NCBI GenBank assembly: GCA_016186985.1 | Contig: JACPKO010000016.1 | Span: 1 to 19,243 of the forward strand | Direction of reading: 5' to 3' | From: Candidatus Daviesbacteria bacterium | GTDB lineage: Bacteria; Patescibacteriota; Microgenomatia; Daviesbacterales; UBA10151 | DNA: 19,243 nt | Part shown: positions 6,383 to 13,340 of the stretch, one piece after another | Layout of the letters: each line of letters begins with the position of its first letter | Position numbering within the stretch: position 1 is the stretch's first letter | Position numbers and translations under genes: made by a program | Notes under the pieces: generated by a model | Database searches by the model: none | Seen by the model: only the letters and a program-made list of their open reading frames with translations | Told to the model about the DNA's origin: nothing

Positions 6383-7269
6383 TGGATTTTGCCTCGATTC
6401 TTTTAATAATTTTAGGGCTTGCTCTTTTTGAAACAGTCACCTCGATTGATAACGCAATTATCAATGCCGAGTGGTTTTTAACCTGGGGGCTTTTGGTTGC
6501 GGTGTTTGCGCTTCGCGGACTATTGCCTTTTTTCATTGTCTGGGCTGTTAATCCTTCGGTTGGGCCGATTGGCGCGATAACCGCTACATTTTCCAATGAT
6601 CCGCATGTGGTTGAGGAGATTGAAAGTTCAGCCCCTGTTCTTTTGGTGGGGGGCGGCATTTTTATGGTTTTTATTTTCTTCCACTGGCTTTTTCTTGAAC
6701 CCAAAAATTTCGGTTTAAAAGGAGAGAGGTTTATTTTTTCCCAGGGAGTCTGGTTTTATGCAGTGGTGTCGATAATCCTCGCCACCATTGTTTGGTTTGC
6801 GCTTCATATCAGTCAGATGATGGCTTTTGGTGCTGTGGTGGGCTCAACAGTATTTTTTATCACCCATGGATTTAAAGAAAATGCCCAAAAGGCTGAAAAA
6901 GATCTGCTTAAGAGCAAAACCAGCACTTCGGATTGGAGCAAGATTTTATACCTTGAGGCAATTGACGGAACCTTTTCAATCGACGGGGTTTTGGGGGCCT
7001 TCGCCTTTACGGTTTCCGTTCCGCTAATTTTAATCGGAAACGGGATCGGTGCTTTTGTTGTCCGGGAGCTAACCTTAAGGAATATTGAAAACATTAAAAA
7101 ATACGCTTATTTAAAAAACGGAGCTATGTATTCGGTGTTTTTTCTGGGTTTAATCATGATTTTACACAGCTTTGGTTTTAACATCCCCGAATGGTTTTCA
7201 CCGATTGTAACAGCCTCGGTGGTGGGATTTTTCTTCCTTAAATCCAAAAGGGCTTTAGCTAAGGCTTAA
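6382..7269 (+). CDS. DUF475 / TerC-superfamily integral membrane protein
   Basis: 295 aa with about eight hydrophobic segments. It carries two copies of the acidic intramembrane motif of the TerC-like superfamily: ETVTSIDNA (E17, D23, N24) and LEAIDGTFSIDG (E192, D195, D201). The arrangement and length match DUF475. TerC-type proteins are tied to metal-ion efflux or insertion of metals into exported proteins; manganese is a common substrate in the family, but the ion here is not known. It is translationally coupled to the upstream nucleotidase by a TAATG overlap. The last 15 bp overlap the 3' end of the convergent kinase gene. Confidence 0.8.
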   Translation: MDFASILLIILGLALFETVTSIDNAIINAEWFLTWGLLVAVFALRGLLPFFIVWAVNPSVGPIGAITATFSNDPHVVEEIESSAPVLLVGGGIFMVFIFFHWLFLEPKNFGLKGERFIFSQGVWFYAVVSIILATIVWFALHISQMMAFGAVVGSTVFFITHGFKENAQKAEKDLLKSKTSTSDWSKILYLEAIDGTFSIDGVLGAFAFTVSVPLILIGNGIGAFVVRELTLRNIENIKKYAYLKNGAMYSVFFLGLIMILHSFGFNIPEWFSPIVTASVVGFFFLKSKRALAKA

Positions 7270-7818
7270 ATTATTTTTTACTTCTTCCACCTTTAATTTA
7301 AAATCCTTAAGTGATGCGTTATTTTCAATCTTAATATCGGCTTTTTTACCAATTTCCGGTATAAGCAATTCGTTTTTAGCTTTTTCCTCTTTGCGAAACT
7401 GTTCAAGACTCATATTATTTTCCCCGTCTTTTTCGCCCCTTTTCTTAAGCCGTTCAAATCTTAACTCTGGATCAGCAGTTATATAAATTAAAGTACTGCC
7501 GGGAAATTTTTTTAAAAGTTTGACATCCGGTTGCCAGCGGATTCCATCCAAAATTATAATATCCGCTTGGGTGTTTTGGATTTGAATTTCAATACCGTGG
7601 GCAACTGTTCCCGGTCCGAAGCCGTCTTCTAAAAGTTGAGCCAGTTTTTGCAAATTTGACCTGGTTTCCCCAAGACCCCAGAGTTTTAAAGTCTGCCTTA
7701 GAAGGTCTGAGAACCGAAGATGGACAACAGATTTGTCTTTGATAATTTCCTTAAGGAATTTTGCGAAAGTGTCCTTCCCCGAACCCTTCTCGCCGACAAG
7801 TCCAATAATTGATTTCAT
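7255..7818 (-). CDS. P-loop nucleotide kinase, dephospho-CoA kinase/dNMP kinase-like
   Basis: 187 aa, about the size of dephospho-CoA kinases and phage-type deoxynucleotide kinases. The N-terminal P-loop is GEKGSGKDT (9-17). A Walker-B-like strand IIILDGIR (about 86-93) is followed by the phosphate-contacting R-x2-R-x3-R pattern in FERLKKRGE, a lid-like Arg/Lys-rich region, and a final KADIKIENNASL resembling the conserved IxN near the C-terminus of these kinases. Starts ATG at 7818. TATAAT lies only 2 nt upstream, too close to be an ordinary promoter for this ATG, so the real start point is unclear. Substrate uncertain. The gene is antisense and convergent to the DUF475 gene, overlapping by 15 bp. 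Confidence 0.65.
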   Translation of the reverse strand: MKSIIGLVGEKGSGKDTFAKFLKEIIKDKSVVHLRFSDLLRQTLKLWGLGETRSNLQKLAQLLEDGFGPGTVAHGIEIQIQNTQADIIILDGIRWQPDVKLLKKFPGSTLIYITADPELRFERLKKRGEKDGENNMSLEQFRKEEKAKNELLIPEIGKKADIKIENNASLKDFKLKVEEVKNNLSLS

Positions 7819-7922
7819 TGATTATACTTAAACAAATACGAGCTGAAGAGTCAATTGAGAGAATTTAAGATTTCCATTGTTTGTTAAAATTTAAAATGCT
7901 ACATTTGATATAGCTTAAACAA

Positions 7923-8162
7923 ATGTACCAAAATGGCTTTAGCCGTATTTTGATCATTATAACAATTCTGCTTTCGGCGGCTTTTTTGCTTTATTTTTTA
8001 AATAATCCTGTTATATCCACAGAAACAGGGCCGGATACAGTTTGCAAAACCCATAATGAATGCAGATGCAAAATATTTACTGGAACTGAATTTATACCTG
8101 GAACTGTTGGGGGCAGCTGCAATATAAGCATAAACCGTTGTAAGCAATGTTTGTATTTTTGA
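7923..8162 (+). CDS. Small membrane-anchored protein with six cysteines
   Basis: 79 aa, not recognised. One hydrophobic segment (about residues 8-27) after a short basic start acts as signal anchor or signal peptide. The exported part has six Cys (C41, C47, C49, C66, C73, C76), an even number that could form three disulfides, with spacing C-x5-C-x-C and C-x2-C. No lipobox is seen. The ATG lies behind an AT-rich divergent intergenic region. The frame covers nearly the whole gap and looks like a real gene, but is short; the antisense frames of similar size show no such organised composition. Confidence 0.5.
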   Translation: MYQNGFSRILIIITILLSAAFLLYFLNNPVISTETGPDTVCKTHNECRCKIFTGTEFIPGTVGGSCNISINRCKQCLYF

Positions 8163-8173
8163 TCTTTTTTGTC

Positions 8174-8191
8174 TGTGCCGAAGGTGTGAGT
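8174..8191. repeat. Partial copy of the tRNA-Leu 3' end
   Basis: TGTGCCGAAGGTGxGAGT at 8174-8191 matches 8324-8341, the 3' acceptor and T-stem end of the tRNA-Leu gene, at 17 of 18 positions and in the same orientation. Such copies often mark an old att site, or are the remnant of a duplicated tRNA. Confidence 0.55.
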
Positions 8192-8197
8192 AACAAC

Positions 8198-8258
8198 CTT
8201 GCACTTCGTGCAAGAACGTTTCTTTTGCTTCACAAAAGTCTAACCTAATCAAAGATTA
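8198..8258. repeat. Cluster of three small perfect hairpins
   Basis: CTTGCAC-ttc-GTGCAAG (8198-8214), CTTTTG-cttca-CAAAAG (8222-8238) and TAATC-aaa-GATTA (8246-8258) follow one another in the gap after the small cysteine-rich gene. The first, followed by a T-rich stretch, may serve as its terminator. Confidence 0.45.
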
Positions 8259-8280
8259 AGTCCAATTCCCAATCCTTGTC

Positions 8281-8311
8281 ATAAAAAATTATCAGCCAAG
8301 GATAAACCTTG
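8281..8311 (-). terminator. Possible terminator of tRNA-Leu
   Basis: On the minus strand, downstream of the tRNA, CAAGG-tttat-CCTTG (8311-8297) is followed after about 8 nt by a T-run (8288-8283). The stem is short and the T-run is not adjacent, so this is only a candidate. Confidence 0.3.
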
Positions 8312-8325
8312 TCTGAAATTTTTTG

Positions 8326-8408
8326 TGCCGAAGGTGGGAGTCGGACCCACACAGCCTTGCGACTAGTAGTTTTTGAGACTACCGCGTATACCATTCCGCC
8401 ACTTCGGC
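8326..8408 (-). tRNA. tRNA-Leu (anticodon CAA)
   Basis: The 83-nt minus-strand gene has acceptor stem GCCGAAG/CTTCGGC with discriminator A, an anticodon arm GTAGT-CTCAAAA-ACTAC giving anticodon CAA, a long type-II variable arm, and a T-arm GTGGG-TCCGACT-CCCAC. The long variable arm and anticodon identify Leu (reads UUG). CCA is not encoded: the discriminator is followed by CAAAAA. The T-loop is slightly unusual (TCCGACT instead of TTCGANT). Confidence 0.93.
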
Positions 8409-8424
8409 CTGCTAAATCTGGGTA

Positions 8425-8434
8425 ATTATACCAA
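8425..8434 (-). promoter_or_regulatory. Extended -10 promoter of tRNA-Leu
   Basis: TTGGTATAAT (8434-8425) is an extended -10 (TGn-TATAAT). Its end lies 16 nt before the tRNA 5' base, so the start point would be about 10 nt before the mature tRNA. Confidence 0.6.
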
Positions 8435-8512
8435 CTTGCTTAACTAATTAAAATCTGATATTAAATCATTAATTGGACGGTCGTCTAAATAATGTTTTAG
8501 TTTTGGCAGTTC

Positions 8513-8541
8513 TTGACTTCAAAGCAAATTAACCTTATATT
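8513..8541 (+). promoter_or_regulatory. Promoter of pepA, leaderless geometry
   Basis: TTGACT (8513-8518), 17-nt spacer, TATATT (8536-8541), then exactly 8 nt (TACTTGTT) to the ATG. No ribosome-binding site fits in that space. Confidence 0.7.
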
Positions 8542-8549
8542 TACTTGTT

Positions 8550-10004
8550 ATGAAAATCCAGCTTGCTACAAAGCCCTTAACTGAGATCAAAGACGGTTTT
8601 CTGGTTTTGCCAATTTTTGAAGATGACAGAAAAGATTACGGAATTTCTGTTGTAAAAAGCTACCTTTCCGATTACCCAAAATTCGGTAAGCTTTTCGAAA
8701 CCCAGATTTTATATTCTCCTGATTCTAAAATTCTTATTATCGGAGCTGGGAAAAAGGACAAATTTGAATTCGTAAACCTCCAGAACCTAGCTGGTGCAGC
8801 AGTAAAATCCCTTCTAAAAAAAGCAAAATCTTTGAGTTTCGTTTTGCCTAAAGAGGGAAAATTAAGCGAAGAGGAAAAAACATATGCAGCTTCACTGGGT
8901 GTTGAGATAGCTTCCTATGATCCGACTAAAGATTTAAAGTCAGCCCACGAGCCCTATATGCTTAGCTCAGTTGAATTCCTGGTTGACCGCGCCGAAAGGG
9001 GACTACAGGAAGGATTAAGAAAAGGTCAGATTATTGCAGATTCTATAAATTTAACCAGAAAACTCGGAGATCTGCCTGCGAATTTAATGACCCCTACATA
9101 TATGCTGGAAGCGGCTAAAAAAATTGCGAAGGAAACTAAGCTCAAGATTACTGTTTTAGATGAAAAACAGGCAAAGAAAAAAGGGATGGGAGCATTTACC
9201 GGTGTGGCGCAGGGGTCTGATGAGCCTTCGTTCATGATTTCACTTGAATATACGGGGGATATTAAATCAAAAGAAAAATGGGCATTTGTCGGTAAAGGAA
9301 TAACTTTTGATACAGGCGGAATCTCAATTAAACCATCAAGTGCTATGCATGAAATGAAATACGATATGGCAGGAGCAGCTGCAGTTATGAACGCAATTTC
9401 TGCTATTGCAAAACTGAATTTAAAAACAAATGTTGTTGCAGTTATGGCAGTTACGGAAAATTTGCCAGGGGGAAAAGCACAAAGGCCTGGGGATATTGTC
9501 AAATCTTACTGCGGAAAATTTGTTGAAGTTATTGATACTGATGCGGAGGGCAGACTTGTATTAATTGATGCTGTAAGCTATGCCCAAAAAGATTTTAAAG
9601 CAACAAAAGTTGTCGATCTTGCAACCCTAACAGGTGCAATAATTGTTGCTTTGGGGGATCATATAACCGGGGTGTTTGGCAATAAGAAAGAGTTTACTAA
9701 AAAGTTTATGGAAACTGCAGAAAAATACGGGGAAAAAATGTGGGAATTTCCAGTGTATGAAGAATTTAATGAAATGATTAAATCAGATATGGCAGATATT
9801 ACCAACTTAGGTCATGGAGGTTCTCACCGGTCCGCTGCCGGATCAATAATCGGCGCCAAATTTATCGAGGCCGGGATAGAGGAGGGAACAGAGTGGATTC
9901 ACCTTGATATAGCAGGGACAGCCTGGGATATGAAGCCTAAGCCATTTAGAGGGGTCGGCGCTACAGGTGTGGGGGTAAAATCTTTAATAGAACTTGTTTC
10001 CTAA
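8550..10004 (+). CDS. pepA: Leucyl aminopeptidase, M17 family
   Basis: Cytosolic two-metal aminopeptidase that removes N-terminal residues from peptides. The C-terminal catalytic domain shows metal ligands and catalytic residues K249, D254 (GKGITFDTGG), D272 (KYDMAG), D331 and E333, and catalytic R335 in the DTDAEGRL signature (329-336). The usual first residue of that signature is Asn and here it is Asp, a mild change. The N-terminal M17 domain (about 1-150) is divergent, as usual. Length (484 aa) is normal. The start is fixed by a strong promoter 8 nt upstream. efp follows after 15 bp, so pepA, efp and the orphan gene likely form an operon. Confidence 0.94.
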   Translation: MKIQLATKPLTEIKDGFLVLPIFEDDRKDYGISVVKSYLSDYPKFGKLFETQILYSPDSKILIIGAGKKDKFEFVNLQNLAGAAVKSLLKKAKSLSFVLPKEGKLSEEEKTYAASLGVEIASYDPTKDLKSAHEPYMLSSVEFLVDRAERGLQEGLRKGQIIADSINLTRKLGDLPANLMTPTYMLEAAKKIAKETKLKITVLDEKQAKKKGMGAFTGVAQGSDEPSFMISLEYTGDIKSKEKWAFVGKGITFDTGGISIKPSSAMHEMKYDMAGAAAVMNAISAIAKLNLKTNVVAVMAVTENLPGGKAQRPGDIVKSYCGKFVEVIDTDAEGRLVLIDAVSYAQKDFKATKVVDLATLTGAIIVALGDHITGVFGNKKEFTKKFMETAEKYGEKMWEFPVYEEFNEMIKSDMADITNLGHGGSHRSAAGSIIGAKFIEAGIEEGTEWIHLDIAGTAWDMKPKPFRGVGATGVGVKSLIELVS

Positions 10005-10019
10005 GGTTTAATTTTCAAT

Positions 10020-10457
10020 ATGGCTAACATAAATGCATCAGAGCTTCGGGCAGGAATTGTTTTTATAGAAGACGGAAACCTTTGGCAGGTTATTACTTAC
10101 GAGCACATTAAAATGGGGCGGGGGTCCGGTACAATCAAAGTAAAAGCTAAAAATCTGCGCTCGGGTGCTATAACCGAGAAAGCCTTTATAACAGGTGCAA
10201 GGGTATATTTATATGAAGGACTGGAAGTTCCGCTTATTGTTGCGGGAGAAGAAGCGCTCGCAATAGAACTTCCTAACAGCTTAGTTTATGAAATTTCAGA
10301 AACAGGTCCTGAGGAAAAGGGGAATACTGTTTCCAATGTTTACAAAGAAGCAACCTTATCAAATGGTTTGGTCGTAAAGGTCCCAATGTTCATGCACGAG
10401 GGGGAAAAGGTAAAAATTGATACAAGAACCGGGGAATATGTTGAGAGAGTGAAATAA
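10020..10457 (+). CDS. efp: Elongation factor P, shortened (internal loss in domain II)
   Basis: EF-P binds between the P and E sites and helps ribosomes make poly-proline bonds. Domain I is clear (residues 1-63: ELRAGIVF, NLRSGAITEKAF). The residue matching E. coli K34 is Arg (R34, in KMGRGSG). Domain III is clear and complete (about 100-145), ending in DTRTGEYVERVK. The protein is only 145 aa against about 185-190 for the family. By my alignment about 40 residues, the first half of OB domain II, are missing between TGARV (58-62) and YLYEGLEV (63-70); the frame is intact. Neither a lysine- nor an arginine-modifying enzyme gene is in the window. It could be a genuine compact EF-P or an assembly/sequencing deletion that happens to stay in frame. 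Confidence 0.9.
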   Translation: MANINASELRAGIVFIEDGNLWQVITYEHIKMGRGSGTIKVKAKNLRSGAITEKAFITGARVYLYEGLEVPLIVAGEEALAIELPNSLVYEISETGPEEKGNTVSNVYKEATLSNGLVVKVPMFMHEGEKVKIDTRTGEYVERVK

Positions 10458-10928
10458 ATGAGAGTTAATGCTGAATGGCCGAGCCATTTAAGAGTACGAG
10501 TAGAAAATGGAGCTTTTATTGGAATAGCTTCAAGTAGACCAGAGAATATTTCTGGTGAAGTCCCGTTTGGAGAACTTGGCAGAAGACTAAGATCATCCGA
10601 TATTCATTTGGGGCATGAAATTATATTTGGAGGCGACGCTGATCCTAAATTTTACACACAATTAGTAAATAATCCTGCGAGTAGAAGGGGTGCTACGACT
10701 TCCGAGGCTCTACTATTGATTCAAGGTGCAAAGAGATTAGGCATAGAAGATACACCAAGCGAGGGTATTTTAGGCAATGCTGAAGTAACATTAGCGACAA
10801 CCTTAAAAGCGTTATTAGAGAATGCTTCCGGTTCTGCAAGAGTGAGATATACGAGAGAACTAGCTATACTTCACGGAGACGCTGAATTTATTACGAATCC
10901 TCAAGAAAAAAATCGGAAAGTCTCTTGA
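10458..10928 (+). CDS. Unrecognised 156-aa protein following efp
   Basis: I do not recognise this family. The ATG follows the efp stop with no gap (TAAATG), so it is co-transcribed and perhaps translationally coupled. No signal peptide, transmembrane helix or Cys cluster is seen; it should be a soluble cytoplasmic protein with mixed strands at the N-terminus and helices at about 82-96 and 108-122. Arg is encoded by AGA about 12 times of 15, a stronger bias than in pepA or galU nearby, which may hint at foreign origin. Its TGA stop lies inside the galU promoter: the GA of the stop is shared with the -35 TTGATA. The tight spacing and clean frame support a real gene. Confidence 0.6.
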   Translation: MRVNAEWPSHLRVRVENGAFIGIASSRPENISGEVPFGELGRRLRSSDIHLGHEIIFGGDADPKFYTQLVNNPASRRGATTSEALLLIQGAKRLGIEDTPSEGILGNAEVTLATTLKALLENASGSARVRYTRELAILHGDAEFITNPQEKNRKVS

Positions 10929-10953
10929 TAAAAGATTTTTTTTAAAGTAATCT
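10925..10953 (+). promoter_or_regulatory. Promoter of galU, leaderless geometry
   Basis: TTGATA (10925-10930), 17-nt spacer, TAATCT (10948-10953), then 8 nt to the ATG, the same layout as pepA. The -35 overlaps the stop codon of the preceding gene. Confidence 0.55.
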
Positions 10954-10961
10954 TTCATACA

Positions 10962-11858
10962 ATGGCAAAAATAAAAAAAGCATTAATCCCCGCTGCAGGA
11001 TTTGGAACGAGATTTTTACCTCAGACAAAGGCAATGCCTAAGGAGATGATGCCTCTTGTGGATAAGCCTATTATCCAAAGAGTGGTTGAGGAGCTGGTTG
11101 ACGGCGGGATTGAAACGATCGTCATTGTTACAGGTTGGAATAAGAGAAGCATTGAAGACCATTTTGACAATAATTTTGAACTCGAGGAAAAACTTTTATC
11201 CAGCGGCAAAACCGAAGCCTTGGAAATGGTCCGAAAGATTTCAGATTTAGCCGAATTTGTATATGTCCGCCAAAAAGGACCGCAGGGAAATGCGACTCCA
11301 ATTTTAAACGCTAAGCACATTATGGGTAACGATCCATTTATGCTGTTTTTCGGTGATGATTTTATAGATGCCACCCCAAGCCGCGCCAGACAGCTTATTG
11401 AAGCTTATGAAAAATACGGCTCAACAATCCTGGCCGCAGGCAAGGTTAAATCAGAAGGAGATTATAAAAAATACGGGTTTGTAGGAGGGGATTATGTTGA
11501 AGACGGTGTGCTTAGGGTAAAAAGCATTGTCGAAAAGCCCGGAAGTTCCAGCGCATCACCTTCTGATACAACTGTTATGTCAGGATATATTTTTACACCT
11601 GATATTTATGAACCACTCGAAAAGGCAGAAAAAACTTTAGAGGAGGGGCAGGAGCTTGTATACACTTTTGGTGTCCAGGCTTTAATTGATCAGGGTATTC
11701 CGGTCCACGCAGTAGAAATAAAAGACGCAATTTACAGGGATACAGGTAATAAGCTTGAGTATCTTAAAACCATTATTGAATACGGGCTCAAACATGAAGA
11801 CATAGGTGATGATTTTCGTAATTTTTTAGAAAATCTTATAATGGAAGAGCGTAGCTAA
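10962..11858 (+). CDS. galU: UTP--glucose-1-phosphate uridylyltransferase
   Basis: Makes UDP-glucose from glucose-1-phosphate and UTP for surface glycans and glycolipids. The N-terminal signature AAGFGTRFLPQTKAMPKEMMP (about 11-31) and DKPIIQRVVEE are diagnostic of the GalU branch of sugar nucleotidyltransferases. Further motifs are the FFGDD metal site (about 128-132), FVGG, IVEKP (about 188-192) and SGYIFTPDIYE. Length (298 aa) is typical. With manC it shows that the cell makes two activated hexoses. The gene ends 5 bp from the stop of a convergent membrane-protein gene, leaving no room for a separate terminator. Confidence 0.95.
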   Translation: MAKIKKALIPAAGFGTRFLPQTKAMPKEMMPLVDKPIIQRVVEELVDGGIETIVIVTGWNKRSIEDHFDNNFELEEKLLSSGKTEALEMVRKISDLAEFVYVRQKGPQGNATPILNAKHIMGNDPFMLFFGDDFIDATPSRARQLIEAYEKYGSTILAAGKVKSEGDYKKYGFVGGDYVEDGVLRVKSIVEKPGSSSASPSDTTVMSGYIFTPDIYEPLEKAEKTLEEGQELVYTFGVQALIDQGIPVHAVEIKDAIYRDTGNKLEYLKTIIEYGLKHEDIGDDFRNFLENLIMEERS

Positions 11859-11863
11859 ACCCC

Positions 11864-12313
11864 CTAGACGGTGTGGAAATTTTGAAGCAGTAAAATAATT
11901 ACCCCGACAGTTACAACCTGAGTTAAAACGCCCCACGGAAGCTTGGCTTTTCCCTGGATATGATGCTGGATGTTGTGCAAAAAAGAAAAAGGGAAAAACC
12001 TCCAGTTAAAAAACCAATAAGGAATTTCCATTAAATCCCAGACAACTGATCCAAACAAGCACGCTAAAAAATAATAAGGATTCATAAATTGGCCAAATAA
12101 GGCATAAGAAAGCACGATCCCTGCTGTTAGATCCAGACTTGCCTCACAAAACAGTTTAAACTTAGTTTTTTTCCTCCACCCCCAGGCGAAATCCCAGTGG
12201 GGGATAAAATCTAAAAGCGGATGGGAAAGAAATGATAGGCTGATTCCGAGTGCGGGATTTTGTACCGAATAAGCTATTGCCCCGCCGACAAGAGCATGTG
12301 CTGTTGCAGTCAT
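11864..12313 (-). CDS. Small integral membrane protein, YdjM/DUF457-like (metal-dependent hydrolase type)
   Basis: 149 aa with about four hydrophobic helices. Conserved-looking polar residues lie in or beside the membrane: H6 (TAHALVGG), the SHPLLDFIPHWD motif (H31, D35, H39, D41), D61, D93 and HNIQHH (H113, H117, H118). The TxHxLxG start and SHPLLDxxPH motif recall the YdjM/LexA-regulated family of predicted membrane-bound metal-dependent hydrolases. The ATG at 12313 is preceded by an extended -10 (TGCTATACT) 14 nt upstream. The gene diverges from lgt. Function unproven. Confidence 0.6.
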   Translation of the reverse strand: MTATAHALVGGAIAYSVQNPALGISLSFLSHPLLDFIPHWDFAWGWRKKTKFKLFCEASLDLTAGIVLSYALFGQFMNPYYFLACLFGSVVWDLMEIPYWFFNWRFFPFSFLHNIQHHIQGKAKLPWGVLTQVVTVGVIILLLQNFHTV

Positions 12314-12371
12314 AACTTCTAAAGATCAGTATAGCAATCATGTCAACTAATGGCAAATTTCCGCCGGGAAG

Positions 12372-12380
12372 TGTTATATT
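12372..12380 (+). promoter_or_regulatory. Extended -10 of lgt
   Basis: TGT-TATATT (TGn extended -10) ends 9 nt before the lgt ATG. The upstream -35 is weak, as is common with extended -10 elements. Confidence 0.45.
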
Positions 12381-12389
12381 AACCTCAAG

Positions 12390-13337
12390 ATGCATCCAGT
12401 TTTATTAAATATCGGGAATTTCCAGGTTTCTTCATTTGGTTTCCTTTTAACGATAGGAATAATTCTTGGCAGTTTTGCTGTTTGGAGAATGGCCCGGGGA
12501 TATGAAATAGACTCAGAGAAAATTTTAGACTTTATATTTTTGACAGTAGGCGCCGGATTTATAGCCTCCAGGATTGTTTTTGTTTTAACCAACTTAAGGG
12601 AGTTTGACTCGCCTGCCAAAATCTTTTTTTTAAACAGTTATCCCGGCCTTTCGTTTTGGGGTGCTTTATTTGGAAGCTTGTTAACCTTGGCTTGGCTTAC
12701 AAAAAAAAATGAAAAAGCTCTTTCCGGAGGAAAAAAACTCAGCTTTCTTCAAGCGGGCGATTTTGGGATTGTCGGTTTTTTGCTGGCGGCTTTTTTTGCA
12801 GAAATTGGATGTTTGCTGGGGGGATGCGCAGTCGGTATTGAAACAAACTTGTTTATAGGAGTTTTGCAAATCGGAGTCATAGGCAAGCGTTTCCCAATAC
12901 AGTTTTTAGAAGGCTTAATTTTTCTCATAAGCTTTTTAACTTTTTGGAAAGCTGCAATAAATTTCCATATCCAGGGATCGCTTTTCTCAAAAGGGCTAAT
13001 TTTAATTGGAGCAGTAAAACTTTTTTCCCTTTTGCTGAAATCTCCATCTCATCAACTAAAAACATTTGAGCTAAGTTTAAACCTAGACCTTCTGGGCGCA
13101 GTGGCTGTTCTTAGCATAGGATTAAGACTTTATTACCAGGTTTATAGAAAAACTCCCGTTGATGATTTAAAAAAACTGTGGAAATTCTTCACAGACAGAA
13201 AAACCCAGTCACAAGTCTTGGCAAATATTTCCAGGGGATGGTATAATCACTGGGTCAATTTGAGGATTATGTTCGGACGGGGTAGAAAGAAGCTGTTTAA
13301 GTTTCTTCATATCAAACCCAATCCGGACAATTTTTAG
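12390..13337 (+). CDS. lgt: Divergent prolipoprotein diacylglyceryl transferase (Lgt family)
   Basis: A membrane protein of about seven helices whose layout matches Lgt, which adds diacylglycerol to the lipobox Cys of prolipoproteins. Family landmarks are the N-terminal FGFLLTIG segment, YPGLSFWGALFG (84-95), IGCLLGGCAVG (139-149) and RFPIQFLEG (167-175). Two residues essential in E. coli Lgt appear changed: the His of the GG-x-S-x-HGG loop is W90, and the Arg of GRxGNF is replaced (AEIG, E138). The C-terminal 60 residues are a basic soluble extension. So the family is likely, but full activity is doubtful. A zinc-finger gene follows after 3 bp. Confidence 0.72.
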   Translation: MHPVLLNIGNFQVSSFGFLLTIGIILGSFAVWRMARGYEIDSEKILDFIFLTVGAGFIASRIVFVLTNLREFDSPAKIFFLNSYPGLSFWGALFGSLLTLAWLTKKNEKALSGGKKLSFLQAGDFGIVGFLLAAFFAEIGCLLGGCAVGIETNLFIGVLQIGVIGKRFPIQFLEGLIFLISFLTFWKAAINFHIQGSLFSKGLILIGAVKLFSLLLKSPSHQLKTFELSLNLDLLGAVAVLSIGLRLYYQVYRKTPVDDLKKLWKFFTDRKTQSQVLANISRGWYNHWVNLRIMFGRGRKKLFKFLHIKPNPDNF

Positions 13338-13340
13338 ATT

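Noticed and set aside
7809..7850. TATAAT 2 nt upstream of the kinase start as its promoter
   Set aside because: A start point about 7 nt downstream would fall after the ATG and no -35 is found at 16-18 nt; kept only as a remark.
7991..8252. Two minus-strand frames over the small cysteine-rich gene
   Set aside because: They cross the hairpin cluster and the tRNA-end copy and lack a signal or membrane pattern; the plus frame is more coherent.
9026..9502. Minus-strand frame of 158 codons inside pepA
   Set aside because: The pepA active-site residues span this stretch in the plus frame; the antisense frame is compositional.
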